64,000 nucleotides of DNA from Flavisolibacter ginsengisoli DSM 18119 (GTDB lineage Bacteria; Bacteroidota; Bacteroidia; Chitinophagales; Chitinophagaceae), in NCBI RefSeq assembly GCF_900129295.1, contig NZ_FQUU01000015.1, forward strand, positions 1-64,000, read 5' to 3'. The stretch's first letter is position 1; each line of letters begins with the position of its first letter. Of the stretch, positions 17,236 to 27,109 are shown piece by piece. The notes under the pieces are model-generated. The model saw only the letters and a list, made by a program, of their open reading frames with translations, was not told the DNA's origin and searched no databases. A program made the translations under genes and the position numbers.

Positions 17236-17628
17236 CTACTTCAATACCTGCAGTATCTTATTTTGTACTTTTTGCAGATCTGCATCTGATGCTCTGCCCT
17301 TATGCTGGGTAAAGTTGAGATCATTGGAAGAATTAATGGGGATCAAATGCATATGGGCATGTGGTATTTCCAGGCCTATTACACTAATACCACAGCGGTT
17401 GCATTTAAATGACTGCTCAATAGCTTTTGCAATTGGTTGAGCAAATACCAACATTTCTGCCAGGTATGCTGAAGGAAGATCAAACAGGTTATCTACTTCC
17501 GTTTTTGGAATTACAAGAGTATGTCCTTCCCTTAGGGGAAACACATCCAGGAAAGCATAAAAGCGATCGTTCTCTGCTATTTTATAAGATGGGATCTCTC
17601 CGGCAATGATCTTGGAAAAAACTGTCAT
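17236..17628 (-). CDS. HIT family protein (histidine triad nucleotide hydrolase)
   Basis: A 130-residue cytoplasmic protein with the histidine triad HAHMHLIPI near residues 91-99. It also has the upstream FYAFLDVFPLREGHTLVIPK segment that builds the nucleotide pocket. Family members hydrolyse nucleotide phosphoramidates or dinucleotide polyphosphates. The substrate is not readable. It is downstream of greA on the same strand. A hairpin between them suggests separate or attenuated transcription. Confidence 0.9.
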   Translation of the reverse strand: MTVFSKIIAGEIPSYKIAENDRFYAFLDVFPLREGHTLVIPKTEVDNLFDLPSAYLAEMLVFAQPIAKAIEQSFKCNRCGISVIGLEIPHAHMHLIPINSSNDLNFTQHKGRASDADLQKVQNKILQVLK

Positions 17629-17646
17629 AACGAGTGTAAATTAAAA

Positions 17647-17685
17647 CAGGGAATGTAAAAAGCAATTGCTCCTTCACATTCCCTG
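17647..17685 (-). terminator. Probable terminator of greA
   Basis: Perfect 10-bp arms (CAGGGAATGT and ACATTCCCTG) are separated by 19 bases. On the minus strand the structure is followed by TTTTAATTT. It sits 20 bp after the greA stop, just before the HIT start. The loop is long, so termination may be partial. Confidence 0.6.
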
Positions 17686-17704
17686 GTCCACAAAATTTGC
17701 TTTA

Positions 17705-18178
17705 TCAGATACTGATATCTTCTACTTTAAACTTTATCACCCCTGCAGGAGCCGTCACTTCAGCCACATCACCAATTTGCTTTCCCAACAATCCTTTACC
17801 AATCGGGGAGGTATAGGAGATTTTCCCGGCTTTAAGATCTGCCTCTTTCTCACTAACAATCTGGTAGGTTACCTGCTTTTTTGTATTGAGATTAGTTACT
17901 TTAACCTTAGTCAATACAGATACTTTACTTGTATCAATAGAAGATTCATCAACTATCCTGGCAGTAGCTACCTGGCCTTCAAGGGCAGCAATTTTAGCCT
18001 CCAGCATACCCTGGGCCTCTTTGGCTGCATCATATTCAGCATTTTCTTTAAGGTCACCTTTTTCTCTTGCCTCGGCAATGGCACGGGAAGCTGCGGGGCG
18101 CTCCACTCCCTTCATATGCTGAAGCTCAGCTTTCATCTGTTCAAGGGTCTCTTTTGTCACGTATTGAATTCCGCTCAT
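17705..18178 (-). CDS. greA: Transcription elongation factor GreA
   Basis: A 157-residue factor that rescues backtracked RNA polymerase by stimulating transcript cleavage. The start MSGIQYVTKETLEQM at 18178 is chosen over an upstream in-frame extension, because the extension runs through a terminator hairpin and lacks family similarity. The N-terminal coiled coil carries the acidic tip KGDLKENAEYDAAKE, which delivers the catalytic metal ligands. The C-terminal globular domain includes SPIGKGLLGKQIGDVAEV. Length and layout match GreA. Confidence 0.95.
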   Translation of the reverse strand: MSGIQYVTKETLEQMKAELQHMKGVERPAASRAIAEAREKGDLKENAEYDAAKEAQGMLEAKIAALEGQVATARIVDESSIDTSKVSVLTKVKVTNLNTKKQVTYQIVSEKEADLKAGKISYTSPIGKGLLGKQIGDVAEVTAPAGVIKFKVEDISI

Positions 18179-18200
18179 GGTAATTAGGTTTACATCAAAA

Positions 18201-18239
18201 TGAAAAAAATAGCAACGCCTCGTTTTACCGAAGCGTTGC
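18201..18239 (-). terminator. Intrinsic terminator after the 652-residue T9SS gene
   Basis: An 11-bp stem with one mismatch (outer arms GCAACGC and GCGTTGC at 18212-18239) has a 6-base loop and is followed on the minus strand by TATTTTTTTC. It stops transcription before greA. Confidence 0.8.
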
Positions 18240-18290
18240 ATACATAATGTAAAGATAAATAGAAATAAATAACTATAAAAACGACAGTCT

Positions 18291-20249
18291 TTATTTATTG
18301 AACAGGGTACTATTCACAACAAATTTTTTCCATACGATAGCATCACCCATTTTAATGTTTACCATATAAGTACCTGCTTTCCAGGATGCCGCATCCATTT
18401 GCAGGATGTTGACACCATTATTCAGTGTAAAATGCTCAGTTTTCAATAAAGAACCTGAAATATCGAAAACGGATACTTTAGCCTCCTGTCTTATAGAGGA
18501 AGGAACAGAAAGTTGTAGCACATCATTTACGGGATTAGGGAATAGATTGATATCTTTTTGATCGTGCCTCATGCCCAGCATAATGATGCCGGAATAATTG
18601 GCCTGGCCCACATGCATCACTGCTCTTAACCTGTAATACACTGAAGCTGATCCGATCGTTGCCAAATTATCATCAAAACTATAATCCGCGTCTCCGTTGG
18701 GTGAGTCTGCCATAACACGGCCTACCTTTTCAAAGTCCCGGCCATTTATGCTTCGCTCTACTTCAAAGTATATAGTTTCCTTATTGGCTTTAGTAGTCCA
18801 ATTGAGGTGTGCAGTATTATATTTTATAGTACCACGCAGGCCAGTGATCCTGTTGGCCATAGGAATACAGCTTGCGTCATACAAAATGGTTAGTGTGTCG
18901 TATGCATAGGGGTTACAACCTGCTGCCAGTTGCTGCTTAACAATATAGGTACCAGGTGAATCCACAGTAACATTAGGGCCGGTAGTAGTATTATAAAAAT
19001 GCCCGTCTGTGGTTGACCATGTGTACACAGAACTTGCTGATGGATTGATTACCGAAAGATTACTAACGCCTACTGCACCGCAGTAAAACGGAACGTCAGC
19101 AATGGCCTGGGCTCTTGGAGCCAGGAAAAGATCTGTAGGAGCCACAAAATCTTTTAATTCTGCGGTAAATGAAGCAGATGACCTCGTCTTAACTACAATA
19201 CGGTTAAAAGGTGTTCCACATATATCGGAACCAAATGTGGTCACAGGGTCAAGACCCAGTTTGGTTAAATTCACTGAAAACTCCATGAACTGGTCACGGG
19301 TATAATTTGTTGCAAGGCTGTTATCAACCAAAACCAGTTGAAAAGGGCCTGCCCATGTATTGTTACCACTTCCCAACCCAGTATAAAATGCCCCGGCAGT
19401 TTTAGGCAATATGCTCGCATATCCATACTGAGCTCCTGAACTGGCACCATCAAATTGCCCTGACCAACTAAATCCTGCTGGCGTTATTGATAGTAGTGCC
19501 CTGTCTATCCATATCCTGGCTTCGATCTTTGTTAAGGTAGAACTCTGGTATTCAGCAGAGAAAATAATATCGCCTGGCCTGGTCACATTACCTGCAGCAT
19601 CAAATTGCCAGCTTGTATGGCCTGCATCTGGTCCATAACCAAACCATTTACCTGTAGGACGGTCATAGTAAATATCAGTCTGGTACATCTCAAAGTCGAA
19701 ATAACGTTGACCTGTAGTATTGTCAAGTGACAAACCTCCAAACATCCAGAGTGAGTCAGTACGGTTAGGGCCTGCTCTTCTCACATGCATGAACATGTCG
19801 AGAATATCATTCTTATCAGGAATCCCCTGGATACCACCCATCCAACTGGCAGGTGAATCACCATTTTTGTTAGAACCACTTACAAAAACAGTTGTATCCG
19901 TGCCGTGATAATCTCTTACAAACAAAGCATCCAGCCAGAGTTTGTTGTTGACAATAGAAAATTGTGGTACGCTCATCGGGCGATAAAAGCTGCTCATTCT
20001 TTTTTTATAGGGAGAAACATCGGATAAATAACCAGCAACAATAGCAGCAGCACCTGTAGTGTCGATGACATTCCTGCCTATTCCGGTATTATTTAAAAAC
20101 CAGTCATCATTACCATTTTGAAGTGCACCATTATAAAAGTTAGCTCTTAATTCACCATCAACACCAAAACCTGCTTTTATAATCGGGGTAGTGATCTGGG
20201 AAGAAGCAGTTAAGGTTAGAAGAAGGAAAAAGGGTAAAAGTGTTTTCAT
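18291..20249 (-). CDS. Secreted protein with T9SS type A sorting domain
   Basis: A 652-residue exported protein with a signal peptide (MKTLLPFFLLLTLTASSQ). The C-terminal T9SS sorting tail (from about residue 567) shows LFPNPVNDVLQLSV, VSVFDISGSLL and KAGTYMVNI. An FN3-like domain precedes it (LNWTTKANKETIYFEVERS). The long N-terminal part (about 20-370, with GPNRTDSLWMFGG and YYDRPTGKWFGYGPD) is beta-rich, and no enzyme motif is recognised. It is expected to cross the outer membrane through PorU/V-type machinery and stay on the surface or be released. A terminator separates it from the small secreted gene upstream. Confidence 0.85.
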   Translation of the reverse strand: MKTLLPFFLLLTLTASSQITTPIIKAGFGVDGELRANFYNGALQNGNDDWFLNNTGIGRNVIDTTGAAAIVAGYLSDVSPYKKRMSSFYRPMSVPQFSIVNNKLWLDALFVRDYHGTDTTVFVSGSNKNGDSPASWMGGIQGIPDKNDILDMFMHVRRAGPNRTDSLWMFGGLSLDNTTGQRYFDFEMYQTDIYYDRPTGKWFGYGPDAGHTSWQFDAAGNVTRPGDIIFSAEYQSSTLTKIEARIWIDRALLSITPAGFSWSGQFDGASSGAQYGYASILPKTAGAFYTGLGSGNNTWAGPFQLVLVDNSLATNYTRDQFMEFSVNLTKLGLDPVTTFGSDICGTPFNRIVVKTRSSASFTAELKDFVAPTDLFLAPRAQAIADVPFYCGAVGVSNLSVINPSASSVYTWSTTDGHFYNTTTGPNVTVDSPGTYIVKQQLAAGCNPYAYDTLTILYDASCIPMANRITGLRGTIKYNTAHLNWTTKANKETIYFEVERSINGRDFEKVGRVMADSPNGDADYSFDDNLATIGSASVYYRLRAVMHVGQANYSGIIMLGMRHDQKDINLFPNPVNDVLQLSVPSSIRQEAKVSVFDISGSLLKTEHFTLNNGVNILQMDAASWKAGTYMVNIKMGDAIVWKKFVVNSTLFNK

Positions 20250-20273
20250 AGAACCAGATTTAATTGAACGAAA

Positions 20274-20303
20274 AAAGGGGCGGAAATAAATTCCGCACCT
20301 TTT
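20274..20303 (-). terminator. Intrinsic terminator after the 130-residue secreted protein gene
   Basis: On the minus strand, AAGGTGCGGAA pairs with TTCCGCCCCTT (11 bp, one mismatch) around a TTTA loop. T residues follow (CCTTTTTTCG). It directly follows the stop codon. Confidence 0.75.
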
Positions 20304-20695
20304 TATTTACGTTGCATAATCTTCACCTGTTCAAGCGGCGAACATTCAAAGGTTCCATCAGCTCTTACAGCTGTAACTCGATAGGTCATGTTACCTGGAA
20401 AAACATCAGTAAGAAGTACTTTATAGGGAGCAGTTCCATTGAACTTTACAGGCTCACCTACCTCAACAGGAGTGTCTTCCATACCTTCATACAATACTTC
20501 AATTTGAAAATGATCAATAGTGGGATCATTAACAGACCATGTCAAACTTACACCTGATTTGCCCTGGCGGTGGCCACGGAGATAATTAAAGCAATTGTAA
20601 GTAGATTGGTGATTAAGGTTTTGTTGAACATCTATCGTAAACGAAGATGCAATAACAAAGATGGCAACTGCTACATAGGAGATTAGCGTTTTCAT
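20303..20695 (-). CDS. Small secreted FN3-like protein of unknown function
   Basis: A 130-residue protein with an N-terminal signal segment (MKTLISYVAVAIFVIASSFT). The mature part resembles a single fibronectin type III-like fold: VSLTWSVNDPTIDHFQIEV in the middle and MTYRVTAVRADG near the end. No T9SS tail or lipobox is present. The neighbouring T9SS gene is on the same strand, but a terminator lies between. It may bind or stabilise a secreted partner. That is speculation. Confidence 0.65.
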   Translation of the reverse strand: MKTLISYVAVAIFVIASSFTIDVQQNLNHQSTYNCFNYLRGHRQGKSGVSLTWSVNDPTIDHFQIEVLYEGMEDTPVEVGEPVKFNGTAPYKVLLTDVFPGNMTYRVTAVRADGTFECSPLEQVKIMQRK

Positions 20696-20819
20696 AAGGG
20701 TTTGATTTAATACCCTAAAAGTAGACTACTCTTTGAAGAAATAAAAGAGTAAAATAGCCTGATTTCTGTCAGTACAATAATTGATGGAAACTACCTGTAA
20801 GTGTATAGGTATTTACCTA

Positions 20820-21761
20820 TTACAGTAAGTGTTGCATACGTAGTTTTTCTATCAAAACATCGGACATTTTCCTGTAGGCTTCATTGCTGTAGCCTGCAAT
20901 GTGAGGTGTAACAAGCACATTGGGTTGATCGCATAAAAACCGCAACTCCTCCTTTTGTTCTGTTGTCAGCGTAGAAAGCTTCTCATTTTCCAGCACATCT
21001 AACGCTGCTCCTGCTATTTTATTGGCCCGCAATGCATTTATTAATGAACTAGTTTTGGTAACCCCTCCCCTGCAGGTGGTCATAAAAAATGGTTTTCTCT
21101 CCAATTGGTCAAAGAATTCATCATCAGCCAAATGGCGGGTTTCTTCAGTAAGAGGTAAGTGCAGGCTGATCACATCTGCCTTTGCACTGATCTCCTCAAT
21201 CGAAGACTCTTTCACATAACCAGAAGCAAATCCCTGTTTGTATTTATCACAGGCCAGCACATGCACCCCAAATGGTTGCAACAGGCGGGTAAATGCCTGT
21301 CCTGTATTTCCATACCCAATAATGCCTATAGTCTTCCCGGAAAGCTCAATGCCACGATTCTCATTTCTAAGCCACTTCCCTTGCTTAACTTCTTCAAATG
21401 ACCTGCTTATGTTATTCATCAGGTTCAACAGCATGCCCAGGGCGTGTTCTGCCACTGCATTGCGGTTGCCTTCAGGCGTACTGATACAGGTAATGCCCTT
21501 TTTATTGGCATAGGCTTCATCTATCAACTCCATACCACTACCAAGCCTGCCAATCCATTTAAGACCAGCAGCCATATCTAAAATAGATTTGTCGATCCTT
21601 ATCCTTGTAGTAACTACAAGGCCTGTTGCATTACTTATCAATTCTTTTAATTGCTCATAGCTGATAGCAGGTTCATATGTAACAGCATAACCAGCGGATC
21701 TTAATTCATCAATCAAACATGGGTGAACAGGTGCGGTAATAATAACTTGCTTGCTTTCCAT
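20820..21761 (-). CDS. D-isomer-specific 2-hydroxyacid dehydrogenase
   Basis: A 313-residue NAD-dependent dehydrogenase. The Rossmann GxGxxG lies at residues 149-154 ([12 protein letters not shown]). The catalytic set of the family is visible: Arg in TCRGG, Glu in DVLENEKLS and His in VTPHIAGYS. It resembles phosphoglycerate dehydrogenase without the ACT regulatory domain, so serine biosynthesis or reduction of another 2-oxoacid are both possible. Its ATG overlaps the rsmA stop codon by one base (TAATG), implying translational coupling. Confidence 0.85.
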   Translation of the reverse strand: MESKQVIITAPVHPCLIDELRSAGYAVTYEPAISYEQLKELISNATGLVVTTRIRIDKSILDMAAGLKWIGRLGSGMELIDEAYANKKGITCISTPEGNRNAVAEHALGMLLNLMNNISRSFEEVKQGKWLRNENRGIELSGKTIGIIGYGNTGQAFTRLLQPFGVHVLACDKYKQGFASGYVKESSIEEISAKADVISLHLPLTEETRHLADDEFFDQLERKPFFMTTCRGGVTKTSSLINALRANKIAGAALDVLENEKLSTLTTEQKEELRFLCDQPNVLVTPHIAGYSNEAYRKMSDVLIEKLRMQHLL

Positions 21762-22513
21762 TATTGCATCAAAAAACTTAATTGTGCAAAGTCCTGTACA
21801 CTCAGTTGTTCTGCACGTTTATTAAAAATATCATCTTGTAATACTTCCGGTGTAAATAATGATTTACACGCATTTCTTAGCGTCTTCCTTCTCTGTCCAA
21901 AGGCTGTCTTGACCAATTTGGTAAATGCCTCCCTGCTTTTCATATGCAAAGGCTGCTTTACCGGAGTCAACCTTATAACACCACTTTTTACCTTTGGAGG
22001 TGGAGTAAAACTATGCTCGTCCACATCAAATAAATAGCTCACATCAAAATATGCCTGTATCAATACACTGGTTACCCCATACACCTTACTGCCTTCTTTG
22101 GCAGCTATCCTGAGCGCCACTTCTTTTTGAAACATTCCAACCACACAATCCACCGATCCGATCCAATCCAGCACTTTAAATAGTATCTCAGTGGAAATAT
22201 TATAAGGGAAGTTGCCAACTATCGAAAAGGACTCTTCGAAAGGTTTATCAATATCCAAAAAGCTTTGATGAATGATCTTGCCCTTTAATGCCGGATAGGT
22301 CTTCTCCAGGTAAACCACTTTTTCATCATCCACTTCCACAGCTTTAAAATCAATACCGGGTATCTGAACCAGGTATTTGGTCAATGCACCGCCACCGGGA
22401 CCTACCTCCAGGAGCCGTGAAAAAGCACATTGCTGCAGTTCGGCCACGATCTTCCTGCATATGTCCTCATCTTTCAAAAAGTGCTGCCCCAGTGATTTCT
22501 TCAATGTGTACAT
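21761..22513 (-). CDS. rsmA: 16S rRNA (adenine1518/1519-N6)-dimethyltransferase RsmA (KsgA)
   Basis: A 250-residue SAM-dependent methyltransferase that dimethylates two adjacent adenines in the 3' hairpin of 16S rRNA during small-subunit maturation. The opening [14 protein letters not shown] is a KsgA hallmark. SAM motif I is [15 protein letters not shown] (about residues 35-49), and the N6-adenine motif is VGNFPYNIS. The C-terminal domain contains [16 protein letters not shown], the conserved rRNA-contact region. It is followed with a one-base overlap by the hydroxyacid dehydrogenase. Confidence 0.96.
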   Translation of the reverse strand: MYTLKKSLGQHFLKDEDICRKIVAELQQCAFSRLLEVGPGGGALTKYLVQIPGIDFKAVEVDDEKVVYLEKTYPALKGKIIHQSFLDIDKPFEESFSIVGNFPYNISTEILFKVLDWIGSVDCVVGMFQKEVALRIAAKEGSKVYGVTSVLIQAYFDVSYLFDVDEHSFTPPPKVKSGVIRLTPVKQPLHMKSREAFTKLVKTAFGQRRKTLRNACKSLFTPEVLQDDIFNKRAEQLSVQDFAQLSFLMQ

Positions 22514-22523
22514 CCCTGCAAAA

Positions 22524-22551
22524 ATAAACCCCCTCCATGAAAGAGGGGGTT
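22524..22551 (-). terminator. Intrinsic terminator of the 1432-residue T9SS gene
   Basis: Perfect 9-bp arms (AACCCCCTC and GAGGGGGTT) are followed on the minus strand by TATTTTTG. It lies between the stop of the large T9SS gene and the rsmA start. Confidence 0.85.
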
Positions 22552-22578
22552 GTAGTTGTAAAATGAACGGGTGAACCC

Positions 22579-25500
22579 TTATAATTTGACGATATTTTTT
22601 GTAACCAATACTTTATTGTTACTGTCTGTGATCTTGATAGAATAAACCTGCGAGGTCCATTTCCTTGTATCTATTTGCAATTCCGAAACTCCGGCACCCA
22701 GGTATTTTGTAGCCATATAAACTGCCTGGCCTTTCATATCTGTTACCTGGATATTCAGGTTGTCAGCTTTTTTCAGGGATACCTTAGCCATGATCACGGA
22801 ATGTACAGGGTTTGGATAGATGTTAACTACCAATGCCGCTGGATCTACATTAATCGTTACAATATTGCTGTAGCTAAATGTACCATTCAGGTCATACATT
22901 TTTAAGCGGTAGTACAAGATTGCTGCATTGAGCATACCTGCATCCTTATCAGTATAGCTGTATTTCTGCCCGTTGGTATTTCCTGCAGCTTCTGTTTTTC
23001 CAATTGCTGTGAAATTCCTTGCATCCGTACTTCTTTCAATAACGAAATGAGAAGTATTGACCTCGTTAGACGTCTCCCACTGCAACAATGTATTGTTGTC
23101 CTGCCATTGCCCTTTGAACGTTAAAAGGTTTAATGGAAGTGTAATAGCATTGGTATTTGCAAAATAGAAGGATGAAAAAGAACTGATATCTGCCTGCAAC
23201 ACATATCCACCACCAAAAGCCTCAGCATACTGTGGTGTAATGACGGTTGGCGAAGTTACATTCACCCATGTTGGTCCGCATGCATCACTGTTCTTGAAGA
23301 TACTCAGGTTAGAGATTGAATTCACAAGGCTTGACGCTCCCTGCGAATTAGATGCAGCCTTAATGGCATTCAATTCGCTGGTTTTAATATATAAACGAAT
23401 GCTAACCGGAGTGGCAGGGTTAGGCTGCACCTGTGGTGTAATAGTCATATTACGATCCAGGTAAAGACGCTTCTTTGCATTTTCCCTAACAGGGCCACTA
23501 TTGGTATAAAAAGAAGAAGTCACTGTACCCAGGTTATTACCATTGGCCTTGATCTCGGCCAGGATATTCCCGTCAGGTCCTGTAATTGGCACCCACAGAT
23601 TGTTATTGAAATTATCAATTGTTATGGTTGTTCCTGAAACACAGGCATTGTCTGTACCGGTTGTTACATCAACTGATGTAGGCAACAAACTTCTCCCTGT
23701 TGCATCAGGATTGTAACCAAGGAAGGTGTATTTCTGAACACAACCAGCACAAGTAGGGACAACCGGATTCGCAGCTCCGGGGCCTGAAGTGGTGGAATTA
23801 TTGTCCATGATCACATAGATATCCTTTCCATTAGGTGCAAATGCAAGATCCCTGAACCGGTTCTGACTTCCAAAATAACTAATGGTATCACTGGCAGAAT
23901 TGGTAGGTAAAGTACCATTTCCTGTGCCATCCATTTTAAGCCTTATAAGTCTTCCCCATTTTAATGAGGCTGCGATCAATGACTTCTTCCATCCCGGAAT
24001 CACTGTATTAGTATATAGATCTAACCCCGACCAGGCTTCTGTAGGCCAGTTGGCATTTCCTGAATTAGTTTGCCAAATGTTTAATACGGTAGCCTTAGGT
24101 GCTGCATAAGCGGAGAAAATAGGATCCTTGTAAAGTCCATTTCCACTGGCATCAATAGCAGCCTTATTCGCAGCTTCATCACCAATTGGAGGACAGGCTG
24201 AATTTCCGGAATTATCTGTAAAAGGTGCACCAGCAGATAAACTGGTATTGGTACTTGCTGTTGTCGTTCCATTATAGTTTCCATCCACGAAACCCTGTAT
24301 CAATGGATGTCCATAGTTTTTAAAGCCCTGGATGACATTTATTTCATCATCACTATATGGACCATGGGAAGCGCCATATAGAATATTGAGCGAAGAATCA
24401 TAAGCAAACCCCTGGTTATTGCGGATACCAGTACTATATACAGCACTTTGGACCCCCAATAATGTATTATAGGGATTATCATTAGGAATCCATCCATTGG
24501 CGCCTGCTTCACCATCCGAAACCAGGTTGAACCTTAAAATTTTTCCTTCGTAAGAATTAATTTTTTGCGCATTCTCAGGGCGGTCCCTGTTTTCAAACTG
24601 GCCCGCACCCATATCTCCCTGGGCATAGAATAAATAATAGGTGCCACCTTTGGTAACCGGCGCAATGATGATCCTTTGTGAATTATGGTCACTGCTTCCA
24701 GGAAGCGTATCACACAATACCACCGGTGATTCTAATTTATTAGTGGCACTGTTATAGGTAAACCGCACCAGTTTATTTCTGAAAAATATGCCAGTCTTTA
24801 CGGCTGTAGAACCACTAAGATATCTATGTACATAAGAAACATATACGTAGTCATTCAATCCCGTTCCATCCATGAATTTAGGATGAAGGGCAAGACCTGC
24901 CAGTCCACCCTGTGGCCATTTGATACTATTCCAGCTTGACATGTTTACTGCATTCAGGCTATCTGCAGGGGAAGGCAGAAAAGTGCTTCCTGTGGACAGG
25001 TCAAGTACTGTAGATTTAGCACCAGTATTTGGATCCATCCGGTATACTTTGTATCCACGTGATTCTGTTATCCATAATTTATCATCCTGTCCATAAGTAA
25101 TTTCCCAGGGATAACTAAGCACACCACTCCCCGACAGAATATTTTGTTTAAAGACTTCATTCATGCGTCCAGAACCAACAGTACTTGCACTAACAGCAGC
25201 CGGGCCGGTAACAGTGATAGTGAATGCTGAACCTGTTGAAGTACCGCCAATTGATCCGGCAGCTGATGAATATACTCTTATATAATAGGTGCTTCCCGGT
25301 GTTAATCCCAATGCTGTCATGCCGGAACTTCCACATGCTATTGACGTTAAAGATCCACAGCTACCAGAGAAAACCTGTATCATGGCACCTGAAGTAGTAA
25401 GATTGGAACCTACTGCACTTAAGGTGACAGTAGCACTGGTAGCTGTTGGTGTGAATGTAAACCATACATCATCATCCGGAGTACCTGAGCAAACAGTTGG

Positions 25501-26877
25501 TACACCACTGTCTGTAGCACCCCATACCGAAGATGGAGTTGCTGTACCTATTGAAAGAGCAGTAGCCAGGTTGCAATTATCATTTGCGGGAGGTGGTGTA
25601 GTGTGAGTTAGGCAAATATTAAAATTCGCCGTTCCGGATCCTGATGGATCGGTACTTACATTGGAAACCCTAACATAATATGTATTATTTATAGTTAATC
25701 CCGTTGCAATGGCAGTTGTAGATCCGCAAGCAATCGATACCAGGCTTCCACAAGTTCCATTATATATTTGAACCTCAGGATTGGTAATGGTAGATCCCAA
25801 AGCACTTAACGACACCGTTTCAGTAGTGTTCTGGGCAATAAATTTATACCATACGTCATAATGTGTTCCCGCTGATTCACAACCTGCTGGCAAACCACTC
25901 GTTGCAGTTGCACGGTCTAGCGTACTAGTAGTTGTAGTACAAGTTATATTTGAGGTCAATGATACAGCACCGGAACAATCATCATTGGCAGGCGGGGGTA
26001 TATGTGTTACACATATATCAAAAGTACCTGTACCGGATGCATAGCCATAGGGAGTTGCCAATACACTCGACACTCTAATATAATAGTTGGCGCCAACTGT
26101 TAAACCAGAAGCAGTGATCGCAGAGCTTCCACATTGCAGGGAATTTAGTGAGCCACATACCCCACTAAATAATTGTACTTCGGAAGTTGTGATTGCCGTA
26201 CCCAGGTTACTTATAGTTACTGTTTCTGTAGTTGCGGCAGCTACAAACTTGTACCAAACATCATAATGCGTATTTGCTGTGCATCCTGCCGGAACACTGC
26301 TACTCGGTGTTGCACCTGCTAACGTAGTAGAAGTTACAGTGCAGGAAGTATTTGAGCTTAGGGTAGTAGCCCCGCTGCAATCATCATTGGATAAAACAGA
26401 TGTATTATGTGTCAGGCAAATGGAAAATGACCACTTGCTTGTATTGCCTGTTGAAGGATTAGTAGTTGTATAAACCCTGATATAATAAGTCTTAGTGGTA
26501 TTTAAACCATATAAGGTAAGATCGGTTCCTGTATTTGCATAACCCAACGACGTACCATTACATGAACCATCAAATACTTCAATATAAGAGTTGGAGGTTG
26601 AAAGGTTCGTGGGATTCGAGTAAGAAACGGCAATAGTTTGGACCGTGGAGGCAGGGATAAATTGGAACCAAACATCATAAGCAGTGCCATTGGCACTGGC
26701 AACACCACTATTAGTTGCCTGGTATAAGGTACTAGTAGTATTACAAGCCCCATTTGATATTAAAGCAGGTGATGTTGCACTACAATCATCATTTCCTGGA
26801 GCCGCATGTAAGTAGGTTGAAAATGTACATAGTAATAAGATCAGGGAGATTTGTCGGACAGCAGTTAGACAGAACAT
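22579..26877 (-). CDS. Large T9SS protein: four N-terminal repeats plus a PQQ-type sugar dehydrogenase-like propeller
   Basis: A 1432-residue exported protein. After the signal segment (ISLILLLCTFSTYLHA) there are four ~130-residue repeats, at about 28-160, 164-292, 297-425 and 430-560. Three open with NDDCS-type sequence and the fourth with NDNCN. Each contains (Y/D)DVWxxF and ends in YYIRV-type strands, like pre-peptidase C-terminal-type beta domains. Residues about 575-1010 form a glucose/sorbosone dehydrogenase-like propeller (YPWEITYGQDDKLWITESRG, GLAGLALHPKF, DHNSQR). An FN3-like domain and a T9SS tail (NIYPNPVHSVIMAKV to NIVKL) close it. Surface sugar oxidation is inferred. No PQQ-binding residues were verified. 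Confidence 0.88.
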   Translation of the reverse strand: MFCLTAVRQISLILLLCTFSTYLHAAPGNDDCSATSPALISNGACNTTSTLYQATNSGVASANGTAYDVWFQFIPASTVQTIAVSYSNPTNLSTSNSYIEVFDGSCNGTSLGYANTGTDLTLYGLNTTKTYYIRVYTTTNPSTGNTSKWSFSICLTHNTSVLSNDDCSGATTLSSNTSCTVTSTTLAGATPSSSVPAGCTANTHYDVWYKFVAAATTETVTISNLGTAITTSEVQLFSGVCGSLNSLQCGSSAITASGLTVGANYYIRVSSVLATPYGYASGTGTFDICVTHIPPPANDDCSGAVSLTSNITCTTTTSTLDRATATSGLPAGCESAGTHYDVWYKFIAQNTTETVSLSALGSTITNPEVQIYNGTCGSLVSIACGSTTAIATGLTINNTYYVRVSNVSTDPSGSGTANFNICLTHTTPPPANDNCNLATALSIGTATPSSVWGATDSGVPTVCSGTPDDDVWFTFTPTATSATVTLSAVGSNLTTSGAMIQVFSGSCGSLTSIACGSSGMTALGLTPGSTYYIRVYSSAAGSIGGTSTGSAFTITVTGPAAVSASTVGSGRMNEVFKQNILSGSGVLSYPWEITYGQDDKLWITESRGYKVYRMDPNTGAKSTVLDLSTGSTFLPSPADSLNAVNMSSWNSIKWPQGGLAGLALHPKFMDGTGLNDYVYVSYVHRYLSGSTAVKTGIFFRNKLVRFTYNSATNKLESPVVLCDTLPGSSDHNSQRIIIAPVTKGGTYYLFYAQGDMGAGQFENRDRPENAQKINSYEGKILRFNLVSDGEAGANGWIPNDNPYNTLLGVQSAVYSTGIRNNQGFAYDSSLNILYGASHGPYSDDEINVIQGFKNYGHPLIQGFVDGNYNGTTTASTNTSLSAGAPFTDNSGNSACPPIGDEAANKAAIDASGNGLYKDPIFSAYAAPKATVLNIWQTNSGNANWPTEAWSGLDLYTNTVIPGWKKSLIAASLKWGRLIRLKMDGTGNGTLPTNSASDTISYFGSQNRFRDLAFAPNGKDIYVIMDNNSTTSGPGAANPVVPTCAGCVQKYTFLGYNPDATGRSLLPTSVDVTTGTDNACVSGTTITIDNFNNNLWVPITGPDGNILAEIKANGNNLGTVTSSFYTNSGPVRENAKKRLYLDRNMTITPQVQPNPATPVSIRLYIKTSELNAIKAASNSQGASSLVNSISNLSIFKNSDACGPTWVNVTSPTVITPQYAEAFGGGYVLQADISSFSSFYFANTNAITLPLNLLTFKGQWQDNNTLLQWETSNEVNTSHFVIERSTDARNFTAIGKTEAAGNTNGQKYSYTDKDAGMLNAAILYYRLKMYDLNGTFSYSNIVTINVDPAALVVNIYPNPVHSVIMAKVSLKKADNLNIQVTDMKGQAVYMATKYLGAGVSELQIDTRKWTSQVYSIKITDSNNKVLVTKNIVKL

Positions 26878-27109
26878 GGTCTTTAAGGATTTGGTTGGAT
26901 TTAAAGCGGTAAAATTAGGAGCTCTTACTGCTCATTCAAATAGCAATATTGCTTTATTTAATGATAGAATTACGTATAATCACTTATGGTAGTTTTCCTA
27001 TTGCTATAAATGTTTATACTTAATAACTTCGCTGCTTTACTTGCCGCCTTGTTTTAAATCAAGGCTGCTGTAATTTAGCCAAATCCTTTGAATGCCTAAA
27101 TCCTGCTAA